64,000 nt of DNA from Thioalkalivibrio sulfidiphilus (GCF_000377945.1 NZ_KB898923.1:59707-123706); one strand, 5' to 3'; shown: positions 1 through 8,761, counted from the stretch's first letter. The notes: generated by a model not told the origin, from the letters alone. Numbers and translations: made by a program.

Positions 1-774
1 GTCCTCACCGGCACCGACGGGCGGCGCTTTTTCGTCAAGCGCAACAGCGCCCGGCTCTCGGACATGTTTGCCGCGGAGGCCGAGGGGCTGCTGGCGCTCG
101 CCGAGTCGCAGGCCATCCGCGTGCCGCTGCCTGTGTGCCACGGGGTGGAGGGCGCTCAGAGCTTCCTGGTCATGGAACTGCTGGAACTGGGTGGACGCCT
201 CGATCCGGCTGTCTTCGGCGAGCAGATGGCGCAGATGCACCGGCACACCGCCGAGCGCTTCGGCTGGCACCGGGACAACACCATCGGTGCCACGCCCCAG
301 GTGAACACCTGGCGGGAGGACTGGATCGGCTTCTGGCGCGAGCAGCGCCTGGGATGTCAGATCGACCTGGCCACGCAACGGGGCGGCGGCAGGGGGCTCC
401 AGGATGCGGTGCGCAGGCTCATGGAGGCCCTGCCCGGCTTCTTCGACGGCTACAACCCGGTGCCCTCGGTGCTGCACGGTGATCTGTGGAGTGGCAACTG
501 GGACGCGGACCGGGAAGGCAACCCGGTGATCTATGACCCGGCGGTGTACTTCGGCGACCGGGAGACGGACCTGGCCATGACGGAACTGTTCGGCGGGCCC
601 GGCAGCCGCTTCTACGACGCCTACCACGCCACCTGGCCCATCGACCCGGGCTACCGGGTGCGCAAGGACCTCTACAACCTCTACCACCTGCTCAACCACT
701 ACAACCTGTTCGGCGGCGGCTATGCGGGCCAGTCGGAGCGGCTTGCCAGGCGCCTGCTCAGCGAAGCGCGGTGA
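1..774 (+). CDS. Fructosamine/ketosamine-3-kinase family protein (5' end outside window)
   Basis: The frame is open from the first base, so the N-terminus is missing; 257 residues are visible. The aminoglycoside-phosphotransferase-like fold is shown by the catalytic HGDLWSGN loop at visible residues 159-166 and the following YDP metal-binding segment, with the family C-terminus NHYNLFGGGY. Members (FN3K, E. coli YniA) phosphorylate sugar moieties on glycated amines and help reverse glycation. The physiological substrate here is unknown. The gene converges on the MscS-like gene across a 46-base gap. Confidence 0.85.
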   Translation, partial: VLTGTDGRRFFVKRNSARLSDMFAAEAEGLLALAESQAIRVPLPVCHGVEGAQSFLVMELLELGGRLDPAVFGEQMAQMHRHTAERFGWHRDNTIGATPQVNTWREDWIGFWREQRLGCQIDLATQRGGGRGLQDAVRRLMEALPGFFDGYNPVPSVLHGDLWSGNWDADREGNPVIYDPAVYFGDRETDLAMTELFGGPGSRFYDAYHATWPIDPGYRVRKDLYNLYHLLNHYNLFGGGYAGQSERLARRLLSEAR

Positions 775-820
775 ACCGGCCGGGTTCGAGGTATCACCAA
801 ACTGTCCCGAGTCACAAATC

Positions 821-1915
821 TCAGCCGGCCTGCGGGTCCGGCCTGGGCGGTTCCGGGTGCCCCTGGCCCGCGCGCTTGGCCGGGGGCAGGTCGCGCACGT
901 GGATATCCATCTGCGGGTAGGCGATCTCGATGCCCTTGTCGCGGAATTCCTTGATGATGGTGCGGTGCAGTTCGCTGATGGTGATCAGCCGGTCCTTCAT
1001 CGCATTGACGTAGACGCGCAGCTCGAAACTCAGGGCACTGTCGCCGAACTTCAGGAACAGCACCGTGGGCGCCGGCTCCTTGAGCACCAGCGGGCTCTCC
1101 TCGGCGATGGTCTTCAGGGTGCCCATCACCTCGTCCACGTCGGCGTCGTAGCTCACGCCCACCGGGATCACGATGCGGGTCATGGTGTCTGAGAGGGTCC
1201 AGTTGATCAGGCGCTCGGTGATAAAGTTCTTGTTGGGCACCACGATCTCCCGGTTGTCCCAGTCGACGATGGTGGTGGCGCGGGTGCGGATACGGGCGAC
1301 GGTGCCGCTGTATTCACCGATGGTGATGGTGTCGCCGACGCGCACCGGGCGTTCGAACAGCATGATGATGCCCGAGACGAAGTTGGCCACCACCTCCTGC
1401 AGGCCGAAGCCCAGGCCCAGGGTCAGGGCCGCGATGTCCGCCTCGATGGCGGACAGGCTGGTTTCCTCACCGATGCGCGGCTGGGTGCCGAGCATCAGGG
1501 TGATGCGCTGCAGGGCCTCGTCGATGCGCTCCCCCGCGGCCCGGGCCAGTGCCGCCCGTTCCAGGGCGCCACGCAGACGCTCGGCCCCTTCGGTCTCCAG
1601 GTCGATGGCCGCCTGCCACATGCTGCGCTCCGCGGAGTCCTCGGCCGTGGCCACCATGCGCTCGGCAAAGCGCGCCGCCGGACTTGCCTCCAGCCAGGCC
1701 TCTGCCCGGGCGATGTCGATCACCTCCGCCATCTGCATCAGCCGCGCGCGGTTGTCCTGGAGCGAGGCGCGCAGCTCCAGCAGCTGCTGGGGCGATACCG
1801 CCGGCATGGCAGGGCCAACGGCCCCGTTCATCTCCTGTGCCGTGGCAAACGCGAACCAGGGCAACAGGACGGCAAGGATCAGGAGGCGTAGCAAGGTCTT
1901 CAACGGGAGGCGCAT
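821..1915 (-). CDS. MscS-family mechanosensitive channel, internally shortened
   Basis: 364 residues. A signal-peptide-like N-terminus (residues 1-27) is followed by about 130 mostly helical periplasmic-type residues. The chain then passes straight into the pore helix (GLGFGLQ at 168-174, then ANFVSG) and the beta/cytoplasmic domain ending in YPQMDIHVR. Large MscK/YjeP-type channels have several transmembrane helices before this pore helix, and here only part of the last one remains. The C-terminal half matches the family closely, including GDTITIGEYSGTV and VPNKNFIT. The gene could be a functional short variant or the product of an in-frame internal deletion. A pressure-release role is expected only if it still assembles in the membrane. 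Confidence 0.75.
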   Translation of the reverse strand: MRLPLKTLLRLLILAVLLPWFAFATAQEMNGAVGPAMPAVSPQQLLELRASLQDNRARLMQMAEVIDIARAEAWLEASPAARFAERMVATAEDSAERSMWQAAIDLETEGAERLRGALERAALARAAGERIDEALQRITLMLGTQPRIGEETSLSAIEADIAALTLGLGFGLQEVVANFVSGIIMLFERPVRVGDTITIGEYSGTVARIRTRATTIVDWDNREIVVPNKNFITERLINWTLSDTMTRIVIPVGVSYDADVDEVMGTLKTIAEESPLVLKEPAPTVLFLKFGDSALSFELRVYVNAMKDRLITISELHRTIIKEFRDKGIEIAYPQMDIHVRDLPPAKRAGQGHPEPPRPDPQAG

Positions 1916-2226
1916 GTGAGGGTGGCGGCGTCAGGATTGGGGTGATCGGCCGGTCGGATTCCCGATGGCGGAAAGGGGGAAGCGCTCATGGATCAATCGT
2001 GTGATGAAGATCCATTGCATAGTCCGGCACAAATCGGCGCGAAACGCCCTCAGGCAGGCAATGTGATGGGGTCGTTGTCCTGGGGGCTATCAGGGCATGT
2101 GCACCGCCAGCGCAGTCACTTGTCTTTGGCGGCGTCGTGCTGAATGAATCGCCGGGAGCGATTCATTCAGCACGACGGGGTAAGGCGCATGGAAGCGCCG
2201 AACAAGCCTGACCTACGCCTGGGATC
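1916..2226. other. Intergenic region with a perfect hairpin, no gene seen
   Basis: 311 bases between two minus-strand genes. No open frame with family character was seen. The only strong structure is the hairpin at 2134-2176, and the rest has no recognisable promoter motif. Confidence 0.6.
2134..2176. repeat. Perfect 18-bp inverted repeat (hairpin)
   Basis: Arms 2134-2151 and 2159-2176 are exact reverse complements around a 7-base loop. It lies 50 bases past the stop of the minus-strand dehydrogenase gene. Neither side has a run of T, so it is not a typical intrinsic terminator. It may act as an mRNA 3'-end stabiliser or be a dispersed palindromic repeat. Confidence 0.7.
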
Positions 2227-3108
2227 TTAAGTGCGGTCCGGCTTGCGCTGTTCGAGGCCGAGGTACAGGGCGGAGTAGTCTTCCTCCCCGTGCCCTGTGG
2301 CCATGACCCGTTCCAGGTTCTCCCGCACCGGCGCCAGCAGGCCCGCGTCCACGCCCGCCTCCCGGGCGGCGAGGGCCACCAGGTTCACGTCCTTGAGCAT
2401 GTGCTTCACGGGGAAGTTGGGGTTGGAGAAATCCGCCTTGAGCATGCGTTCCAGCTTCTTGTCGAAGGTGGGCGCATAGAGGGCGCTCTCGCGCAGCATG
2501 TCCATGAACAGATCCACGGAGACCCCTTCGCGGCGGATCAGGGCGAGGCTCAGGGAGAAGGCGGTGGTGAGGCTGGCGATCAGCTGGTTGAAGGCGAGCT
2601 TGAGCGCCGCCGCCTGGCCCACCCCGCCCACGTGCACCGGATTCGGACCGAAGGCGGTGAACACGTCTCGCCATTGCTCGAACGCCTCGGCCGAGTCCGC
2701 ACCCACCATGACCAGCAGATTCGAGGCCCTGGCCTCCGGAATGCTGCCCAGCACCGGCGCCTCCAGGTACTCGCCGCCCGCCTCGACCACCGCATCGCGC
2801 ACGGAACGGCTTTCGTGGGGGGCGATGGTGCCCATCTGGATCACCGTACGCCCGGCGAGCGCTGCGCGTGACGCGTCGGACAACAGGCTCGCCTCGATGG
2901 CCGCCCGGTCGCTGAGCATGAGCACCACCACCTCGGCCTCGGCCAGCACCCGGGCTGGTGCATCGCACCACGACGCGCCCGCCTCCAGCAGCGGCTGCGC
3001 CCGTTCACGGGTGCGGTTGTAGACCCGCAGTTCGTGCCCCGCACGCAGCAGCGCCTCGCCCATGGGCACCCCCATCAGCCCCGTGCCCAGCAGTCCGACC
3101 TTTGACAT
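2227..3108 (-). CDS. NAD(P)-dependent beta-hydroxyacid dehydrogenase (3-hydroxyisobutyrate dehydrogenase family)
   Basis: 293 residues, the usual family length. The Rossmann motif GTGLMG is at 8-13, and the NRT following the second strand (31-33) suggests NADPH preference. The substrate loop EAPVLGS is at 117-122 and the catalytic lysine is K170 in GQAAALKLAFNQ. The family includes 3-hydroxyisobutyrate dehydrogenase, tartronate semialdehyde reductase and glyoxylate/succinic semialdehyde reductases. EAPVLGS differs from the DAPVSGG of classical 3-HIBADH, which favours a GLYR-like semialdehyde reductase, but the substrate cannot be fixed from sequence. No pathway neighbours are present. Confidence 0.85.
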   Translation of the reverse strand: MSKVGLLGTGLMGVPMGEALLRAGHELRVYNRTRERAQPLLEAGASWCDAPARVLAEAEVVVLMLSDRAAIEASLLSDASRAALAGRTVIQMGTIAPHESRSVRDAVVEAGGEYLEAPVLGSIPEARASNLLVMVGADSAEAFEQWRDVFTAFGPNPVHVGGVGQAAALKLAFNQLIASLTTAFSLSLALIRREGVSVDLFMDMLRESALYAPTFDKKLERMLKADFSNPNFPVKHMLKDVNLVALAAREAGVDAGLLAPVRENLERVMATGHGEEDYSALYLGLEQRKPDRT

Positions 3109-3137
3109 GTAGTTCCCCTAAAACCCGAAATACCTTG

Positions 3138-3312
3138 GTCCGCAAATGAACGCGAATAAACGCGAATTGATGCTCAAGCGCCGTGCCGCAAGGCCGGCAA
3201 AGATTTTGCCACGGACACAACGGAGTTATCTCAATGAAATGAGTTCAGGTCCTTGGGCGTTCGAATCTCTATCATTCCATTTGCGTTCATTCGCGTTCAT
3301 TCGCGGACCCCA
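3138..3312. repeat. Inverted pair of GCGAATGAACGC-type tandem modules flanking the rsmD 3' end
   Basis: At 3141-3171 the plus strand carries tandem AACGCGAAT-like modules after GTCCGC. At 3280-3309 the reverse complement appears (TTGCGTTCATTCGCG repeated). The two arms lie about 110 bases apart around a spacer with a CCACGGACACAACGGAG segment. The right arm overlaps the rsmD stop and encodes its last residues. This is a low-complexity intergenic repeat type distinct from classical REP. Confidence 0.65.
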
Positions 3313-3904
3313 TCCCGATCGGCGCCGTGAGGAGATGCGCGCTGTCGCCGGCGCGGCCTTCTCGGGCGATGCGCCAGCCCTCAGGCAGCGCGGGCGGCTG
3401 GCCCGAGGCGGCGTATTCCACGTAGACCCGCGCGCCGGGGCGCAGGCAGTGTCCCCGGGCAAGGCCTGCCAGGGCCTTGTTCAGGAGGTCGCTGTGGAAC
3501 GGCGGGTCCAGGAACACCAGATCGAAACCCTCGTCGCAGCGCGCCAGGTAGGCAAGCGCATCGCCGGCGATGATCTCCACCCGATCGGCCGCGCCGAGCA
3601 GCTGCACCTGCTCGCGCAGGTGAGCCGCCACCCGCGGCGCCGCCTCCACCATCACCACCCGCGCCGCGCCCCGGGAGGCGGCCTCGAAAGCGAGCCCACC
3701 GGCGCCTGCGAACAGATCCAGGCAGCGAGCCCCGGGCACGATACCCTGCAGCCAGTTGAACAGGGTCTCACGCACCCGATCCGGCGTGGGCCTAAGCCCC
3801 GGCGCCGAAGGTACCGCCAGCCGCCGCCCACGCCATTCCCCGGCGACGATACGCAAACGCCCCGGAGCACCGGGGCGTGGCTGGCTGGTGTGGCGTTGTT
3901 TCAT
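3287..3904 (-). CDS. rsmD: 16S rRNA (guanine(966)-N2)-methyltransferase RsmD
   Basis: 205 residues. It methylates G966 of 16S rRNA in the 30S subunit, using S-adenosylmethionine. The opening RIVAGEWRGRRLAVP, the RPTPDRVRETLFNWL segment (38-52), the SAM-binding DLFAGAGG (63-70) and the catalytic DPPF (133-136) are all present. The start at MKQRH fits the family. The final residues (GMGSANERE) are encoded by an intergenic repeat arm, so the tail looks added by repeat insertion. In many relatives rsmD sits beside ftsY; here the M16 peptidase pair lies between them. Confidence 0.93.
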   Translation of the reverse strand: MKQRHTSQPRPGAPGRLRIVAGEWRGRRLAVPSAPGLRPTPDRVRETLFNWLQGIVPGARCLDLFAGAGGLAFEAASRGAARVVMVEAAPRVAAHLREQVQLLGAADRVEIIAGDALAYLARCDEGFDLVFLDPPFHSDLLNKALAGLARGHCLRPGARVYVEYAASGQPPALPEGWRIAREGRAGDSAHLLTAPIGMGSANERE

Positions 3905-3920
3905 GATGAGACAAGACCTC

Positions 3921-4090
3921 GTTCGCCGCAGAGGCGCGGAGACGCGGAGACGCGGAGAAATCCAGGGATCTGACAGGATTTACATGATTAACAGGATTTG
4001 ATCCATTGGCCTGAAGCTTCTGCCTTGAAATCATGTCAATCATGTAAATCCTGTCCAGTTGTTTTTTCCTCTGCGTCTCTGCGGCAAAAC
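3921..4090. repeat. Inverted repeat pair with GCAGAGGCGCGGAGAC and CAGGATTTACATGATTAACAGG modules
   Basis: Left arm: 3923-3960 has tandem CGCGGAGA units and 3974-3998 has ACAGGATTT modules. Right arm: 4028-4055 (TCATGTAAATCCTGT) and 4066-4085 (CTCTGCGTCTCTGCGGC) are imperfect reverse complements in mirrored order. It fills the gap between rsmD and the non-catalytic M16 gene on the minus strand. It is the same architecture as other gap-filling repeats in this window, made from different words. Confidence 0.65.
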
Positions 4091-4102
4091 CATCCCCGCG
4101 CT

Positions 4103-5419
4103 TCAGCCCTCACCACCCACGATCACCGTGACCATGCGCTCCGGATCGAGGCGGCGCTGGAAGGCGTCGCGAATGGTCCGTTCATTCACGGACTCCACGC
4201 GTTCATTGAAACGCTCCAGGTAATCCAGGGGCAGACCATAGAAACCCATCATCGCCAGGTTGTCCATCATGGAACTGTTGGAGGCGATGCGCAGGGGGAA
4301 GCCGCCGGTGATGTTGAGCCTGGAGGCGCGCAGTTCGGTGCTGCTGGGGCCTTTCTCGCGGTACTCGGCGAGGATCTCCTGCATCACCTGGCGGGCCTCG
4401 TCGGCCTGGGCCACCTGGGTCTGCACGCCCATGATGAAGGGACCGTCCGCCTCCATGGGCATGAAGTAGCTGTACACGCTGTAGGCCAGGCCCCGGCGGC
4501 CACGCACCTCCTCGAACAGCCGCGAGGTGAAGCCACCACCGCCGAGCACGTGGTTGCCCACGAACAGGGGGAAATAGTCCTCATCGCCCCGGCGCATGCC
4601 CGGCTGGCCGATGAGCACGTGGGCCTGGGCCGAGGGGAAGGGCACGCGGATGGTGCGGGACTCCGTCAGGGGAGGCACCTCCGGCAGCGGGGCCGCGGCA
4701 CGGCCCTCGGGCAGCGCGGCGGAGATGCGCCCGGCGATGGCCTCGGCCTGGGCGCGGTCGATACCGCCCACCAGCACCAGCACACCGTTGCGCGCCACGT
4801 AGAACTCCCGGTGGAAGCCCACCACCTGTTCCCGGGTGATGGCGCGCACGCTGGCCTCGGTGCCCAGGGGCACGTTGGCGTAGGGGTGATCACCGAACAC
4901 CGCCTCGAAGAAGGTGCGCTGGGCCACCGAGCCGGGCCGCTGGGCCTCGGCGTCCAGGGCCACCAGCGTCTGGCGCCGGCCGCGCTCAAGATCCCTTTCC
5001 GGGAAACGCGGATCGCCCAGCACGGTGGTGAAGGTGTCCAGGGCCGTCTCCAGCCAGTCGGCCTCCGTGAGCGTGCGCAGGCTCAGGTGTGCCATGTCGC
5101 GCAGGGCATCCGAGCCGAACTGCGCACCCACGGATTCGAAACGCTCGGCAATGGTGTCCGCGTCCCAGTCGCCGGCACCGGTGTTCAGCAGCCCGTTGGT
5201 GAGCCGCGCGAGACCCGGGGCATCCCCGTCCCGGGCGCTGCCGGCGCGAAACACCACGCGCAGGTCCAGCATGGGCAGTGCCGGCGCGGGCATGAAGTAG
5301 ACCTTGAGCCCGTTGTCGGTCTCCCAGTGTTCGATGGCCGGGTTGGCGTGAACCGGCGCAATGAGCAGCAACACCAGGAGAATGCCGATCAGGATGCGCA
5401 TGGATCCGAGTTGTTTCAT
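4103..5419 (-). CDS. M16-family peptidase-like protein, non-catalytic partner
   Basis: 438 residues with a signal peptide (hydrophobic ILLVLLLIAPVHA near residues 11-25), so it is periplasmic. Tandem M16 domains are recognisable (GLKVYFMPAPALPMLDLRVVFRAGSA). The position of the zinc motif HxxEH reads ARLTNG in GDAPGLARLTNGLL, so it cannot bind zinc. It lies directly downstream of an M16 gene that has the motif. In two-gene M16 systems the catalytic and non-catalytic chains form a heterodimer; that partnership is inferred from adjacency. Confidence 0.88.
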   Translation of the reverse strand: MKQLGSMRILIGILLVLLLIAPVHANPAIEHWETDNGLKVYFMPAPALPMLDLRVVFRAGSARDGDAPGLARLTNGLLNTGAGDWDADTIAERFESVGAQFGSDALRDMAHLSLRTLTEADWLETALDTFTTVLGDPRFPERDLERGRRQTLVALDAEAQRPGSVAQRTFFEAVFGDHPYANVPLGTEASVRAITREQVVGFHREFYVARNGVLVLVGGIDRAQAEAIAGRISAALPEGRAAAPLPEVPPLTESRTIRVPFPSAQAHVLIGQPGMRRGDEDYFPLFVGNHVLGGGGFTSRLFEEVRGRRGLAYSVYSYFMPMEADGPFIMGVQTQVAQADEARQVMQEILAEYREKGPSSTELRASRLNITGGFPLRIASNSSMMDNLAMMGFYGLPLDYLERFNERVESVNERTIRDAFQRRLDPERMVTVIVGGEG

Positions 5420-5429
5420 GGAGGTACCT

Positions 5430-5530
5430 TGTGCTTCGTGCTTTGTGCTTGGGAACTGCTGTCTCTCGTAGGCCGGGCCGGGCTTCAGCCCGACCTATAT
5501 GCCTGACACCTCACGCCTAACGCCTGACGG
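5430..5530. repeat. Intergenic repeat: GTGCTT modules plus REP-like GTAGGCCGGGC...GCCCGACCTA
   Basis: Between the two M16 genes. 5430-5450 has three GTGCTT-type words. 5468-5500 contains a REP-like hairpin (GCCGGGCTTCAGCCCGAC core). 5502-5530 has a series of GCCTGACACC, CGCCTAACG and CCTGACG modules. It separates the stop of the catalytic gene from the start of its partner, so any co-transcript would contain it. Confidence 0.55.
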
Positions 5531-5531
5531 C

Positions 5532-6932
5532 TTAGCGCAGGTGTCCCTCGAAAGTGCTCGGCGGGTTGTCCGGGTCGATGGGCAGCGGCTCCAGCCAGCC
5601 CACGGTGCGCCGGTCCACGTCGAAGTATTTCTGCGCCACCGCCTGCACCTGCTCGGCGGTCACGGCGCGTACACGCTCGGCGATCTCGTCCAGGGTGCGC
5701 CAGCCCAGGCCCACCTTCTCCAGCATGCCGATCTGCATGGCCTGGCCTTCCACGGAATCCAGCCGGTAGACCTCGCGGGCCACCACCTGTGCCTTGACCC
5801 GTTCCAGTTCCGCCTCGGAGACCGGTTCGCGCTTGAGCCGCTCCAGGGACTCGGTGAGCGCCGCCTCCAGGTCCGCCAGGCTGGTGCCCTGGGAAGGGGA
5901 GGCACTGAGCATGAACAGGGTGTCGAGCCGGTTGAAGGGGCTGTAACCGGCGCCGGCGCCGGCGGCCAGTTCCTGCTCACGCACCAGGGTGCGCGCCAGG
6001 CGCGCGCTCTCGCCGCCGTCCAGGATGCCGGCGGCCACCAGCAGGGCGTAGGGTTCCCAGTCCTCCCCGGCGGTGGGCAGCACCGGCACCTTGTAGCCCA
6101 TGAGCACCGCCGGCACCCGGGCCGGTGCGCGCACGATGATGCGTCGCTCGCCGAGCTGGCGGGTCTCGGTCCGGGGCTTGATCTCGGGGAGCTCACGGGC
6201 CTTGATGGGGCCGAAGTAACGCCGCGCCATGCGATACACCGCATGCGGATCCACGTCGCCCACCACCACCAGGGTGGCGTTGTTGGGCGCGTACCAGCGG
6301 TCGTACCAGTCGCGCATGTCGGCGATGGTGTAGTGCTCGATGTCGGTCATCCAGCCGATCACGGGGATGCCGTAGGGGCTGTTCAGCCAGGCGGTGGCGT
6401 TGACCTGTTCGAATAGCAGCGCGTTGGGGTTGTCCTCGGTGCGCAGGCGCCGCTCCTCCTTGACCACGCGCATCTCCTGCACGAACTCATCCTTGGGCAG
6501 GGTGAGGTTGCGCATGCGGTCGGCCTCGAGCTTGAGGGCGATCTCCAGCCGGTCGGCGGCCAGCAGCTGGTAGTAGGCGGTGTAGTCGCGGCTGGTGAAG
6601 GCATTCTCCCGGCCGCCCTGCTCGGCGATGATGCGCGAGAACTCACCGGCCGGGTAACGGGCCGTGCCCTTGAACATCATGTGTTCCAGGGCGTGGGAGA
6701 TGCCGGTGATGCCGCCGTGCTCGTGGGCGGAACCGACCCCGTACCAGATCTGGGACACCACCACCGGGGCCCGGTTGTCCGGTTTCACCAGGATCCTCAT
6801 GCCGTTGGAGAGGGTGAATTCGTGCACGCCCTGGGCGGAGGCATTGGCCGGGACATTGGCGTGTGTGGCCAGGGGCGCAAGCGCCAGCAGAAGCGTCAGG
6901 AGAACAAGGTGGCAAAGCTGTGAGTACTTCAT
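5532..6932 (-). CDS. Periplasmic M16 zinc peptidase
   Basis: 466 residues from the ATG at 6932, chosen because it starts a clear signal peptide (MKYSQLCHLVLLTLLLALAP); a longer frame upstream lacks family character. The zinc motif HALEH gives H80, E83 and H84, and the third ligand is E160 in VVKEERRLRTED. A GTARYPAGEFS segment follows the motif as in bacterial PqqL/Zn-protease relatives. It likely degrades peptides in the periplasm together with the downstream non-catalytic chain. The gene is divergent from ftsY with 63 bases between starts. Confidence 0.9.
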   Translation of the reverse strand: MKYSQLCHLVLLTLLLALAPLATHANVPANASAQGVHEFTLSNGMRILVKPDNRAPVVVSQIWYGVGSAHEHGGITGISHALEHMMFKGTARYPAGEFSRIIAEQGGRENAFTSRDYTAYYQLLAADRLEIALKLEADRMRNLTLPKDEFVQEMRVVKEERRLRTEDNPNALLFEQVNATAWLNSPYGIPVIGWMTDIEHYTIADMRDWYDRWYAPNNATLVVVGDVDPHAVYRMARRYFGPIKARELPEIKPRTETRQLGERRIIVRAPARVPAVLMGYKVPVLPTAGEDWEPYALLVAAGILDGGESARLARTLVREQELAAGAGAGYSPFNRLDTLFMLSASPSQGTSLADLEAALTESLERLKREPVSEAELERVKAQVVAREVYRLDSVEGQAMQIGMLEKVGLGWRTLDEIAERVRAVTAEQVQAVAQKYFDVDRRTVGWLEPLPIDPDNPPSTFEGHLR

Positions 6933-6995
6933 TTCCGCGTGTGGCCCCCGGTGGTAGGATGAGCGCTCTCGTGACTGCATAGACACCCAAGATCC

Positions 6996-7982
6996 ATGTT
7001 CGGTTTCAGAAAAAATCGCCCCGAGGGCGAAACCAAGACCCCGGAGCCCGCGCAAAGCGAGGGCCTATTCTCCCGGCTGCGCAAGGGTTTGTCCAAGACA
7101 GGCCAGGCGCTCACCGAGGGCATGGCCACCCTGGTCATGGGCCGCAAGGCCATCGACGACGAGCTGCTGGAGGAACTGGAGACCCGCCTGCTCATGGCCG
7201 ACGTGGGCGTGGAGGCCACCCAGCGCATCCTGGACGGACTCACCCGCCGGGTGGCCCGCAAGGAACTCACCGACGCCGATGCGCTGTTTAAGGCCCTGCA
7301 CGAGGCCATGACCGAGATCCTGGTCCCCGTGGCACACCCGCTGGAGATCGACCCCGGCAAAAAGCCCTTCGTGATCCTGGTGGTGGGCATCAACGGCGCC
7401 GGCAAGACCACCACCATCGGCAAGCTGGCCAAGCGCCTGCAGAACGAGGGCCGCTCGGTGATGCTGGCCGCCGGCGACACCTTCCGCGCCGCCGCCGTGG
7501 AACAGCTGCAGGTCTGGGGCGAGCGCAACCAGATCCCGGTCATCACCCAGGGCAAGGGCGCGGATTCGGCCTCGGTGATCTACGACGCCGTGCAGGCCGC
7601 CAAGGCCCGGGGCGTGGACGTGCTCATCGCCGACACCGCAGGCCGCCTGCACACCCAGACCAACCTCATGGAGGAGATGAAGAAGGTGCGCCGGGTGATC
7701 CAGCGCCTGGACCCGGACGCCCCCCACGAGACCCTGCTGGTGGTGGACGCCGGCACCGGCCAGAACGCCCTGAACCAGGCCCGGGAGTTCCACCAGGCCG
7801 TGAACCTCACCGGCCTGGCGGTGACCAAGCTGGACGGCACCGCCAAGGGCGGCATCGTGTTCGCCATGGCCGAGCGCATGGGCATACCGATCCGGTTCAT
7901 CGGTGTCGGGGAAGGGATCGATGACTTGCGTACCTTCCGTGCCGATGACTTCGTGCGGGCCCTGCTCAGCGGAGCTGAGTGA
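6996..7982 (+). CDS. ftsY: Signal recognition particle receptor FtsY
   Basis: 328 residues. This SRP GTPase receives ribosome-SRP complexes at the membrane and hands them to SecYEG. The N domain (about 30-115) is followed by the G domain with G1 GINGAGKTTT (131-140), DTAGR (213-217) and TKLDG (278-282), then GVGEGIDDLRTF at the C-terminus. The acidic A domain is very short, as in many non-enteric bacteria. It starts the ftsY-ftsE-ftsX-rpoH series, but a 32-bp inverted repeat separates it from ftsE. Confidence 0.97.
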   Translation: MFGFRKNRPEGETKTPEPAQSEGLFSRLRKGLSKTGQALTEGMATLVMGRKAIDDELLEELETRLLMADVGVEATQRILDGLTRRVARKELTDADALFKALHEAMTEILVPVAHPLEIDPGKKPFVILVVGINGAGKTTTIGKLAKRLQNEGRSVMLAAGDTFRAAAVEQLQVWGERNQIPVITQGKGADSASVIYDAVQAAKARGVDVLIADTAGRLHTQTNLMEEMKKVRRVIQRLDPDAPHETLLVVDAGTGQNALNQAREFHQAVNLTGLAVTKLDGTAKGGIVFAMAERMGIPIRFIGVGEGIDDLRTFRADDFVRALLSGAE

Positions 7983-8074
7983 GTGGCAAGTCTCAAGTGG
8001 CTAGTGGCAAGGAGAGCAAACCCGCTTGAGCCATTCCGCTTTTCCTTGCCACTAGCCACTTGAGACTTGCCACT
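7982..8074. repeat. Shuffled-module inverted repeat, copy A (ftsY-ftsE gap)
   Basis: Arms 7982-8013 and 8043-8074 are perfect 32/32 reverse complements with a 29-base loop. The arm is built from AGTGGCAAG, TCTCAAGTGGC and TAGTGGCAAGGA words. It begins inside the ftsY stop codon region and ends 6 bases before the ftsE start. The same words recur in four other gaps (near 36.4, 50.7, 55.4 and 59.2 kb). Confidence 0.9.
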
Positions 8075-8080
8075 GCCTTC

Positions 8081-8761
8081 ATGATCCAGTTCCAGAATGT
8101 CGTCAAACGCTACCCCGGCGGACAGGAAGCCCTGTCCCAGGTGAGCCTGCGCATGGACGAGGGGGCCATGGCCTTCCTCACCGGGCATTCCGGCGCGGGC
8201 AAGAGCACCCTGCTCAAGCTCATCGCCCTGATCGAGCGGCCCACCCGGGGACAGATCACGGTCAACGGTCAGCACCTCAACACCCTGCCCCGGCGCAAGG
8301 TGCCCTATTTCCGGCGCGGCATCGGCATCATCTTCCAGGACCACCACCTGCTGCACGACCGCAGCGTGTTCGACAACGTGGCCCTGCCGCTGGTGATCCT
8401 GGGCTACCGGCGCCCGGAGATCGCCCGGCGGGTGCGCGCGGCCCTGGACAAGGTGGGCCTGCTGCACAAGGAGAAGGCCCAGCCGGTGACGCTCTCCAGC
8501 GGTGAACAGCAGCGGGTGGGCATCGCCCGGGCGGTGGTGCACAAGCCCGCCATCCTGCTGGCGGACGAGCCCACCGGCAACCTGGATCCGGCGCTGTCCC
8601 GGGAGATCATGGAGCTGTTCCTGCAGTTCAACCAGGTAGGCGTGACCACCCTGATCGCCAGCCACGACCTGGAACTGATCACCACCCTGGGCAAGCCCAT
8701 CCTCAAGCTCCACGCGGGCAAGCTGGTGCACGCCGACCCGCAGCCGGAAATCGCGCCATGA
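8081..8761 (+). CDS. ftsE: Cell division ATP-binding protein FtsE
   Basis: 226 residues from the ATG at 8081 (MIQFQNVVKRYPGG, the family N-terminus). An in-frame TTG upstream would only add repeat-encoded residues. Walker A GHSGAGKS is at 35-42, the signature LSSGEQQR at 138-145 and Walker B ILLADEP at 158-164. With FtsX it forms a type VII ABC complex that controls septal murein hydrolases. No Shine-Dalgarno is visible because the repeat element reaches to 6 bases before the start, so translation may be unusual or weak. It overlaps ftsX by 4 bases (ATGA). Confidence 0.95.
   Translation: MIQFQNVVKRYPGGQEALSQVSLRMDEGAMAFLTGHSGAGKSTLLKLIALIERPTRGQITVNGQHLNTLPRRKVPYFRRGIGIIFQDHHLLHDRSVFDNVALPLVILGYRRPEIARRVRAALDKVGLLHKEKAQPVTLSSGEQQRVGIARAVVHKPAILLADEPTGNLDPALSREIMELFLQFNQVGVTTLIASHDLELITTLGKPILKLHAGKLVHADPQPEIAP

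Noticed and set aside
6933..7055. Longer N-terminus (41 extra residues) for the catalytic M16 peptidase
   Set aside because: The extension overlaps the ftsY start region and would bury the signal peptide that begins at 6932.
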